Made by a program: the position numbers and the translations under genes. The notes beneath the pieces were generated by a model. It was not told the DNA's origin and made no database searches. It saw nothing but the letters and a program-made list of their open reading frames with translations. From an uncultured Eubacteriales bacterium (GTDB taxonomy: Bacteria; Bacillota; Clostridia; Oscillospirales; Oscillospiraceae), in assembly GCA_900553135.1 (NCBI GenBank), contig USCO01000067.1:1-10774 (forward strand): a DNA stretch of 10,774 nt. The letters run 5' to 3'. Shown here in pieces: positions 6,137 through 10,774 of the stretch. The stretch's first letter is position 1, and the number at the start of each line of letters is the position of its first letter.

Positions 6137-6817
6137 ATGCAGTATGGGAAAATCCACCCCGCCCGATTCCTGGCCCGACCCAATCGCTTTGTGGCCCGGG
6201 TGGAAATGGAACAACAAGAAGTAATTTGCCATGTAAAAAATACGGGACGTTGTCGCGAGCTGCTGGTGCCCGGGGTCACGGTGTGGCTGGAGGAGGGGAC
6301 CAATCCCAACCGCAAGACGGCCTATGACCTCATTGCCGTGGAAAAAGGGGACCGGCTCATCAACATGGATTCCCAGGCCCCCAACAAGGTGTTTGAGGAG
6401 TGGGCCGGGGCGGGCCACTTCCAGCCCGGGCTGACCAAGCTGCGCCGGGAGACTACATATGGGAGTTCCAGATTTGATTTCTACTGGGAGTCATCAGAAA
6501 AGCGGGGGTTTGTGGAGGTGAAGGGGGTCACCCTGGAGGAGGACGGCGTGGTCCGTTTCCCCGATGCCCCCACCCTGCGGGGGATCAAACACCTGGAGGA
6601 GCTGGTGGCCGCCCGGCAGGCGGGGTATGAGGCCGCGGTGTGCTTTGTCATCCAGATGGAGGGGGTGCGCTGGTTCAGCCCCAACGACGCCACCCACCCG
6701 GAATTTGGCCAGGCCCTGCGCCGGGCCGCCGGGGCGGGGGTGGACATCCTGGCCCTGGACTGCACCGTCACCCCGGGCACCCTGACCATCCACCAGCCGG
6801 TCCCCGTGCGGCTGTGA
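6137..6817 (+). CDS. sfsA: DNA/RNA nuclease SfsA
   Basis: The 226-residue protein has the normal family length and hallmark segments. An N-terminal OB-like region ends in HVKNTGRCRELL (residues 32-43). A PD-(D/E)xK nuclease core follows, with D114 in RFDFY and E127-V-K129 in FVEVKGVTL. SfsA was first named for stimulating sugar fermentation in E. coli; later work supports nucleic-acid binding and nuclease activity of the family. GGGAGG lies eight bases before the ATG at 6137. It appears to be a single-gene unit with its own promoter at 6036-6064. No clear terminator follows before the amt promoter, only weak overlapping inverted repeats (AGCCATG/CATGGCT and GGAGAAAG/CTTTCTCC within 6817-6877), so some readthrough towards the amt leader is possible. 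The assignment is secure. Confidence 0.95.
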   Translation: MQYGKIHPARFLARPNRFVARVEMEQQEVICHVKNTGRCRELLVPGVTVWLEEGTNPNRKTAYDLIAVEKGDRLINMDSQAPNKVFEEWAGAGHFQPGLTKLRRETTYGSSRFDFYWESSEKRGFVEVKGVTLEEDGVVRFPDAPTLRGIKHLEELVAARQAGYEAAVCFVIQMEGVRWFSPNDATHPEFGQALRRAAGAGVDILALDCTVTPGTLTIHQPVPVRL

Positions 6818-6895
6818 GCCATGGATAAATGGGAGAAAGTAGAAAAACGGAGCGGGCAGGATTTCATGGCTTTCTCCAAAATTGCCCCTGGCCCC

Positions 6896-6924
6896 TTGAC
6901 AGAAGAGGGGCGGGGGCGTAAACT
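6896..6924 (+). promoter_or_regulatory. sigma70-type promoter of the amt-PII gene
   Basis: A perfect TTGACA at 6896-6901 and TAAACT at 6919-6924 (four of six) are spaced by exactly 17 bases. The start would fall near 6931, just before the first leader hairpin at 6938, giving a structured leader of about 143 bases. Confidence 0.65.
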
Positions 6925-6937
6925 GCCACACAAGCAA

Positions 6938-6967
6938 GGGCGCTGCCGGAAAGGACCGGCGGCGCCC
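6938..6967 (+). promoter_or_regulatory. leader hairpin 1, hexaloop AAAGGA (ANTAR-target-like P1)
   Basis: Positions 6938-6949 (GGGCGCTGCCGG) pair with 6956-6967 (CCGGCGGCGCCC) over 12 base pairs with one G-U pair. The loop is exactly six bases, AAAGGA (6950-6955). A at loop position 1 and G at position 4 is the signature of RNA hairpins bound by ANTAR-domain antiterminators. A T-rich stretch (6968-6979) follows the stem, so an alternative reading is a simple terminator. Confidence 0.6.
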
Positions 6968-6998
6968 GTTGTGTTTTTTCAGAGGGAGCAATGGCTCC

Positions 6999-7018
6999 GG
7001 CATGCAAAGGCGCATGTC
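6999..7018 (+). promoter_or_regulatory. leader hairpin 2, hexaloop AAAGGC (ANTAR-target-like P2)
   Basis: GGCATGC (6999-7005) pairs with GCATGTC (7012-7018) over seven base pairs including one G-U pair. The six-base loop AAAGGC (7006-7011) again has A at position 1 and G at position 4. Its 3' half and loop are the same bases that form the 5' arm of the terminator at 7009-7044, so the two structures exclude each other. That is the expected antiterminator design. The linker from hairpin 1 is 31 bases and holds a small GGAGC/GCTCC hairpin (6985-6998). Confidence 0.6.
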
Positions 7019-7054
7019 CCCAAGGTGTGTGGGGGGCATGCGCCCATTCTTTTT
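7009..7054 (+). terminator. leader terminator (attenuator) of the amt-PII gene
   Basis: GGCGCATGTCCCC (7009-7021) pairs with GGGGGCATGCGCC (7032-7044) over 13 base pairs with one U-G pair and a 10-base loop, followed by a T-rich tract (7047-7054). The ribosome binding site of amt (AGGAG, 7061-7065) lies just beyond. Without an antiterminator this should stop transcription ahead of the transporter gene. Confidence 0.65.
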
Positions 7055-7073
7055 CCGGATAGGAGTGACGAGT

Positions 7074-8747
7074 ATGGATCTGTCGGTATGGTATCTGGTG
7101 GGCGCTGTGTTGGTGTTTTTCATGCAGTGCGGCTTTGCCATGGTGGAGACCGGGTTTACCCGGGCGAAAAACGCGGGCAATATCATCATGAAGAACCTGA
7201 TGGATTTCTGCATCGGAACGGTGGTGTTTGTGGCCCTGGGCTACGGGATCATGAACAGTGAGAACTACTTGTTTGGTCTCATCGGCAGACCGGAGTACCA
7301 GATGTTCACCGATTTCGCCCACTTCAACTGGTCCAATTTCTTCTTCCAGCTGGTGTTCTGTGCCACGGCGGCCACCATCGTCTCGGGGGCCATGGCGGAG
7401 CGGACCAAGTTTCTGGCCTACTGCATCTACTCCGGCTTTATCAGCGCCATCGTCTACCCCATTGAGGCCGGCTGGGTGTGGAACAGCCAGGGCTGGTTGG
7501 TGGATTTTGGCTATGTGGATTTTGCCGGTTCCTCGGTGATCCACATGGTGGGCGGCCTGTCTGCCCTGCTGGGGGCCTGGATTCTGGGCCCGCGGCTGGG
7601 AAAGTACACCAGCCGGGAGGACGGCAGCCTCCAGGTCAACGCCATTCCCGGCCACTCCCTGACCCTGGGGGCTCTGGGCTGCTTCATCCTGTGGTTCTGC
7701 TGGTACGGCTTTAACGGCGCCGCCGCATCGGACAGCGTCCAGCTGGCCCAGATCCTGGGGGTCACCACCCTGGCGCCCGCCATGGCCACGGTGACCTGTA
7801 TGCTCTACACCTGGCTGAAAAACGGAAAGCCCGACGTGTCCATGTGTCTCAACGCCTCCCTGGCCGGTCTGGTGGCCATCACCGCCCCCTGCGCCACGGT
7901 GGATGGGCTGGGCGCCCTGATCATTGGCGGGGTGGCCGGCGTGCTGGTGGTCGTGGTGGTGGAGGTTCTGGACCAGAAGCTCCACATTGACGACCCCGTG
8001 GGTGCGGTGGCGGTGCACTGTGCCAACGGCATCTGGGGCACGGTGGCTGACGGCCTGTTCAACACCCAGTATGGCCTGTTCTACGGCGGCGGCCTAAGAC
8101 ACCTGGGGGTACAGTGCATGGGGGTGGCAGCCATTGCCGCCTATACCCTGGTGGCCATGTTCCTGGTCTACCGCTTTATTGACGCCACGGTGGGCCTGCG
8201 GGTCAGCGCCGAGGAGGAGATCATGGGCCTGGACGTGACCGAGCACGGTCTGGCCTCGGCCTATGCCGATTTTCTCCCTGTGGCCCCGGGCTACGGCGGC
8301 GGCACCCCCGCCTGCGGGCCTGTGGACCTCTCCGACCTGGAGCCTGTGGAGCTGACCGCCAAAGAAAAGACCGACGCCTCCGCCCCCCAGCATAAGCTGA
8401 CCCGGGTGAGCATCATCTGCAAGGAGGAGCGCTTCCCCTTGCTGCGGGACGCCATGGCGGCCATCGGGGTCACCGGCATGACGGTGTCCAGCGTCATGGG
8501 CTGCGGGGCCCAGATGGGAAAGGTGGGCCAGTACCGGGGCGTCAAGCTGAGCATGAACCTGCTGCCCTACGTCCAGGTGGACATCGTGGTCTCCAAGGTG
8601 GACCCGGCCCTGGTGGTGGCCGCGGCGGAAAAATGCCTGCGCACCGGCAGTGCGGGAGACGGCAAGATCTTCCTGTACGATGTGGAGCATGTGGTCAAGG
8701 TGCGCACCGGCGAGATGGACTACGACGCGCTCCAGGATGACAATTAG
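7074..8747 (+). CDS. Ammonium transporter fused to a PII signalling domain (Amt-PII)
   Basis: The start at 7074 has AGGAG eight bases upstream; a longer frame back to 6969 would run through the leader terminator and is rejected. The 557-residue product opens directly with a membrane helix. Residues 1 to about 395 form an Amt/Mep/Rh channel: MVETGFTRAKNAGNIIMKN, the conserved D149 in DFAGSSVIH, and the twin histidines H157 and H315 (VHCANGIWG) that line the ammonium path. A linker of about 45 residues leads to a complete PII-like domain at 440-557. Compared with E. coli GlnB, K9 (K450), Q39 (Q480), the GDGKIF loop (K531) and R103 are kept. The T-loop tyrosine Y51 is a leucine (L492) and K58 is a tyrosine (Y499). 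Normally a separate GlnK blocks AmtB from the cytoplasm; here the regulator is tethered. The gene stands alone, with its own promoter, attenuated leader and terminator. Confidence 0.93.
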   Translation: MDLSVWYLVGAVLVFFMQCGFAMVETGFTRAKNAGNIIMKNLMDFCIGTVVFVALGYGIMNSENYLFGLIGRPEYQMFTDFAHFNWSNFFFQLVFCATAATIVSGAMAERTKFLAYCIYSGFISAIVYPIEAGWVWNSQGWLVDFGYVDFAGSSVIHMVGGLSALLGAWILGPRLGKYTSREDGSLQVNAIPGHSLTLGALGCFILWFCWYGFNGAAASDSVQLAQILGVTTLAPAMATVTCMLYTWLKNGKPDVSMCLNASLAGLVAITAPCATVDGLGALIIGGVAGVLVVVVVEVLDQKLHIDDPVGAVAVHCANGIWGTVADGLFNTQYGLFYGGGLRHLGVQCMGVAAIAAYTLVAMFLVYRFIDATVGLRVSAEEEIMGLDVTEHGLASAYADFLPVAPGYGGGTPACGPVDLSDLEPVELTAKEKTDASAPQHKLTRVSIICKEERFPLLRDAMAAIGVTGMTVSSVMGCGAQMGKVGQYRGVKLSMNLLPYVQVDIVVSKVDPALVVAAAEKCLRTGSAGDGKIFLYDVEHVVKVRTGEMDYDALQDDN

Positions 8748-8799
8748 TCCTCCTGTTTCCAAATATACATTCTCCTTATTTCTCTTTCTCTGTAGGAGG

Positions 8800-8829
8800 A
8801 AGGCCCGGGCTGGCAACCCGGGCCTTTTT
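8800..8829 (+). terminator. terminator of the amt-PII gene
   Basis: AAGGCCCGGG (8800-8809) and CCCGGGCCTT (8817-8826) form a perfect stem with a seven-base loop and a T run to 8829. The 52 bases between the stop codon and the hairpin are CT-rich with no recognisable gene. Confidence 0.9.
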
Positions 8830-8837
8830 CCTGCAAA

Positions 8838-8871
8838 AAAACACGATCAGGCGGAAGCCTGATCGTGTTTT
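8838..8871 (-). terminator. terminator of the recR operon
   Basis: AAAACACGATCAGGC (8838-8852) and GCCTGATCGTGTTTT (8857-8871) form a perfect 15-bp stem with a GGAA loop on the plus strand, flanked by A and T runs. On the minus strand it is followed by a T run at 8841-8835. The last codons and stop (8847-8849) of the membrane protein gene lie inside the hairpin. It sits 9 bases from the facing amt terminator. Confidence 0.9.
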
Positions 8872-9599
8872 GTCTCTTGGGAAGGATGGGGACGGGCCAG
8901 CTTATAGCGGCATAGCTGCTCCTGACAGTGGGCGCACTGGAGGTTCCGGTTGGAGCCCATCCAGAAGCGCTCGGGATGGCGGTGCAGGCGGATCTCCCAG
9001 CACAAGAGCACCACCACACCGGCCCAAACCAGGGTCTGGGCGTACCAGTGGACCACGCACATCAGCGGGGCGGCCATCATCCAGGAGCCCCAGGCGAAGA
9101 TGCGGCAGTTGACGCAGCAGCGGTTGTGCATCAAAAACATCTGGAAGGGGCAGTAAAACAGCACGCAGATCAGGTCGCACAGGTAGTAGAAGGCGCACAG
9201 CAGCACCAGGGTGGACACCCGCAGCAGGCCCCGCTGATAGAGGGCGCCGATGATCAGGTTGACCCCCAGCCACAGGGCTGCCACCTTGGCCGCTCCCCGG
9301 TTTTGCACCCGCACCGCCTGGTCCAGCTGGGCCTGGTCATAGTTGGGCACCGGGTCAAAGCGGCTGGGATACTGTTTAAGGCAGCCGGTGGTAAGGCGGC
9401 TGTTGGGGTTGAGCTGAATGAGTATGGAGCACAAAACGGCCACCCACAGCACCAGCAGGGGAAGGGATGGAAGGCCCGGACGGGTAAAATCCAGCCGCTG
9501 GGGGGCCAGAAGATAGACTGCGCCGATGAAGAGAAAGACAGCCAGCCGGAAAGAGAAGTCCAGCAGGTAGTGCTTGGTGACCGAAGTCAGTTTTTTCAT
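8847..9599 (-). CDS. cysteine-rich membrane protein of unknown function
   Basis: I chose the ATG at 9599, with AAGGA about nine bases upstream, giving 250 residues. A GTG at 9641 that overlaps the recR stop by four bases (GTGA) would add 14 residues and cannot be excluded. About five or six hydrophobic segments are visible, two before residue 65, one near 105-120 and three between about 128 and 202. Two cysteine groups stand out: C161-C162-x-x-C165 in NRCCVNCRIFAWG, at a helix boundary, and C222-x-x-C225 with C230 in the hydrophilic tail. They could bind a metal or form a redox site. I recall similar uncharacterised proteins in Clostridia with the pattern CPFQ...KNRCC..CRIF; this is unverified. 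It is the last gene of the recR operon. No function is assigned. Confidence 0.82.
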   Translation of the reverse strand: MKKLTSVTKHYLLDFSFRLAVFLFIGAVYLLAPQRLDFTRPGLPSLPLLVLWVAVLCSILIQLNPNSRLTTGCLKQYPSRFDPVPNYDQAQLDQAVRVQNRGAAKVAALWLGVNLIIGALYQRGLLRVSTLVLLCAFYYLCDLICVLFYCPFQMFLMHNRCCVNCRIFAWGSWMMAAPLMCVVHWYAQTLVWAGVVVLLCWEIRLHRHPERFWMGSNRNLQCAHCQEQLCRYKLARPHPSQETKHDQASA

Positions 9600-9637
9600 A
9601 TTCACCGGTCCTTGTCCTAGAAATGAGGTTGGGAGAA

Positions 9638-10240
9638 TCACATCTCCCGGCGGCCCTCCAGGGCCCGCATGAGGGTGGCGTCGTCGGCGTACTCCAGGTG
9701 GCTGCCCACGGGGATGCCGTAGGCCAGGCGGGTCACCTTCACCGCAAAGGGTTTCAGCAGCCGGGAGAGGTACATGGCGGTAGCCTCGCCCTCAGTGTCG
9801 GGGTTGGTGGCCATGATGACCTCCTCCACGCCGCCGGCGGCCACCCGCTCCACCAGGGATTTGATGTGCAGGTCGTCGGGGCCCACGTGGTTCATGGGGG
9901 AGATGACCCCGTGGAGCACGTGGTACAATCCCAGGTACTCCCGGGAGCGCTCCATGGCCACCACGTCCTTGGGGTCGGCCACCACGCAGATCACCGAGCT
10001 GTCCCGCCGGGGGCTGGAGCAGATGGAGCAGGGTCCGTCCCCCTCGGTGAGATTCTGGCACACAGGGCAGCAGTGGATGGCGGATTTGGCCGTGAGGATG
10101 GCCTGGGCAAAGGCCGCGGCCTGTTCCTCGGGCATGTCCAGCACGTGGAAGGCCAGGCGCTGGGCGGATTTAACGCCCACCCCGGGCAGCCGGGCAAACT
10201 GCTCCACCAGGTTTTCCAGGGCGGGGGGGAAGTATTGCAT
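9638..10240 (-). CDS. recR: Recombination protein RecR
   Basis: RecR works with RecO and RecF to load RecA onto single-stranded DNA at gaps during recombinational repair. The 200-residue product has the standard length and all family parts. These are an N-terminal helix-hairpin-helix (LPGVGVKSAQRLAFHVL), a zinc finger with C58, C61, C71 and C74, and a Toprim domain from about 81 with ADPKDVVAMERS (acidic E97) and ATNPDTEGEATAMYLSRL (D148, E150). The C-terminal RLAYGIPVGSHLEYAD motif is also typical. GGAGG lies nine bases before the ATG at 10240. In many Firmicutes recR follows dnaX and a YbaB-type gene; here it follows a cupin gene with a 21-base gap and no dnaX is seen. The assignment is secure. 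Confidence 0.97.
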   Translation of the reverse strand: MQYFPPALENLVEQFARLPGVGVKSAQRLAFHVLDMPEEQAAAFAQAILTAKSAIHCCPVCQNLTEGDGPCSICSSPRRDSSVICVVADPKDVVAMERSREYLGLYHVLHGVISPMNHVGPDDLHIKSLVERVAAGGVEEVIMATNPDTEGEATAMYLSRLLKPFAVKVTRLAYGIPVGSHLEYADDATLMRALEGRREM

Positions 10241-10261
10241 GGTCTTAATCCTCCAGGGAAA

Positions 10262-10702
10262 TTAGGAATTGGAAAGCAGGGCTTCCGGGTCCAGGGTGCG
10301 GCACAGCGTGTCCAAATGGGGACAGGCCACCCAGTCCGCCTGGGGCAGGTCCTGGCCGTACTTCACAGTGTGGGCCACGGTGCCCGGGGCCATGTAGGAG
10401 TTGTGGGGGACATTTTGGGGACACAGGTAGAACTCCCCCGTGCGGATGACGCGCACGGACAGTTCTCCCTCCCGCTCCTCCACCACAACCATGGCCCCCT
10501 GCTGGATGACGTTCAGCTCATGGACGTGGCGGTGGAGATGGCTGTTTTGCCAGCCGCTGCTTTGCAGGGCTGCCTGGGTGCGGATGTAGGAGCTGCCGTC
10601 CCCGAACCGCAGGCGGAAGCGCAGCTCCCCGTTGTCCATCTCCTCATGAAGCGTCGTTACCCCCAGGGCTTCCGCCTCCAGAGGGGAGAGGGGGCGGGGC
10701 AT
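10262..10702 (-). CDS. cupin domain protein
   Basis: The chosen ATG at 10702 gives 146 residues. It lies one base after the upstream stop codon (TAACATG), with GGGAGG nine bases ahead, inside the end of the upstream gene. A longer reading to 10729 would overlap that gene and lacks support. The centre carries both cupin motifs: motif 1, with H55-L-H57, H59, H61, E62 and G69 (HxH, four residues, E, six residues, G), and motif 2, GEFYLCPQNVPHNSY, with P95 and H100. These would bind one metal ion in a small beta barrel. It is a single small cupin with no other domain, so it could be a sugar isomerase-like, dioxygenase-like or ligand-binding protein; the substrate is unknown. Coupling to the probable epimerase gene hints at sugar phosphate metabolism, which is inference only. 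Confidence 0.8.
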   Translation of the reverse strand: MPRPLSPLEAEALGVTTLHEEMDNGELRFRLRFGDGSSYIRTQAALQSSGWQNSHLHRHVHELNVIQQGAMVVVEEREGELSVRVIRTGEFYLCPQNVPHNSYMAPGTVAHTVKYGQDLPQADWVACPHLDTLCRTLDPEALLSNS

Positions 10703-10703
10703 G

Positions 10704-10774
10704 TTACTGAGCCTCCCGCAGCGCCGCAATGGCGGCAGGGATGTCCTCCTTGCCGTACACAGCAGAACCGGCCA
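10704..10774 (-). CDS. C-terminal end of probable ribulose-phosphate 3-epimerase (partial)
   Basis: The minus-strand frame running in from the right edge encodes 22 residues, AGSAVYGKEDIPAAIAALRE then AQ and stop. The AGSAV(Y/F)G segment, an acidic stretch, then AAIxALR, is the usual end of ribulose-phosphate 3-epimerase, where the last barrel strand and phosphate-binding turn (VAGSA) sit. Related TIM-barrel enzymes, such as allulose-6-phosphate epimerase or hexulose-phosphate synthase, end similarly, so the exact enzyme is uncertain. Most of the gene lies outside the window. The stop codon is one base from the start of the cupin gene. Confidence 0.65.
   Translation of the reverse strand, partial: AGSAVYGKEDIPAAIAALREAQ

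Noticed and set aside
6817..6877. Inverted repeats after sfsA (AGCCATG/CATGGCT and GGAGAAAG/CTTTCTCC)
   Set aside because: The arms overlap each other, the loops are long and no T run follows, so I do not call a terminator.
6938..6979. First leader hairpin read as a plain intrinsic terminator
   Set aside because: It remains possible because a T-rich tract follows, but the T run starts six bases after the stem, and the matching A1/G4 hexaloop in the second hairpin makes the two-hairpin reading more specific.
6969..7073. N-terminal extension of the ammonium transporter
   Set aside because: The extra 35 residues would be encoded by the leader terminator; the ATG at 7074 has a proper AGGAG and starts at the first membrane helix.
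6821..7261. 146-codon plus-strand frame starting just after sfsA
   Set aside because: It runs through the amt promoter, both leader hairpins and the terminator and into the amt gene in another frame; the start lacks a good ribosome binding site and the product resembles nothing.
1..10774. CRISPR arrays, insertion sequences, tRNA or rRNA genes
   Set aside because: I saw no regularly spaced direct repeats, no transposase frame with terminal repeats, and no cloverleaf or rRNA-like sequence on either strand by eye.

Overview
The window is GC-rich, with strong GGAGG-type ribosome binding sites, short intergenic gaps and a Firmicute gene set (Rnf genes, a DUF1540 protein, SseB-like, SfsA, and RecR next to a clostridial-type membrane protein). 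This suggests a high-GC anaerobic Clostridia member, plausibly a gut Oscillospiraceae relative. That placement is inference from gene content and style, not from a marker gene.

Layout. (1) Positions 75-3828, plus strand: a promoter, then rnfC, an in-frame rnfD-rnfG fusion and rnfA, closed by a strong terminator. No rnfE or rnfB is present in this unit, so it looks like a compact Rnf-type flavin/Fe-S membrane redox complex rather than the classical six-subunit one. (2) Positions 3831-4901, minus strand: a six-helix membrane protein resembling the YjdF/DUF2238 group, followed by a 54-residue cysteine-rich DUF1540 protein; both share the terminator at 3796-3828. (3) Positions 4981-5193, plus strand: a 70-residue orphan helical protein, ending 4 bp from the converging SseB-like gene (5198-5986, minus). 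(4) Positions 5987-6136: divergent promoters for the SseB-like gene and for sfsA (6137-6817, plus). (5) Positions 6896-8829, plus strand: a promoter, a structured leader with two hexaloop hairpins (AAAGGA and AAAGGC) and an overlapping terminator, then an ammonium transporter fused to a C-terminal PII domain, and a terminator. (6) Positions 8838-10774, minus strand: the 3' end of a probable ribulose-phosphate 3-epimerase gene, a cupin gene, recR and a cysteine-rich membrane protein, probably one operon ending in a perfect hairpin terminator.

The two parts most worth attention are the reduced rnf operon and the ammonium transporter gene. In the rnf operon, D and G are fused, E and B are missing, and RnfA has lost one expected iron-sulfur ligand cysteine. 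The transporter's leader fits the two-hairpin RNA target of ANTAR antiterminator proteins, and its fused PII domain has lost the T-loop uridylylation tyrosine and a 2-oxoglutarate-contacting lysine. Together these suggest ammonium uptake controlled both by transcription antitermination and by a built-in PII gate.
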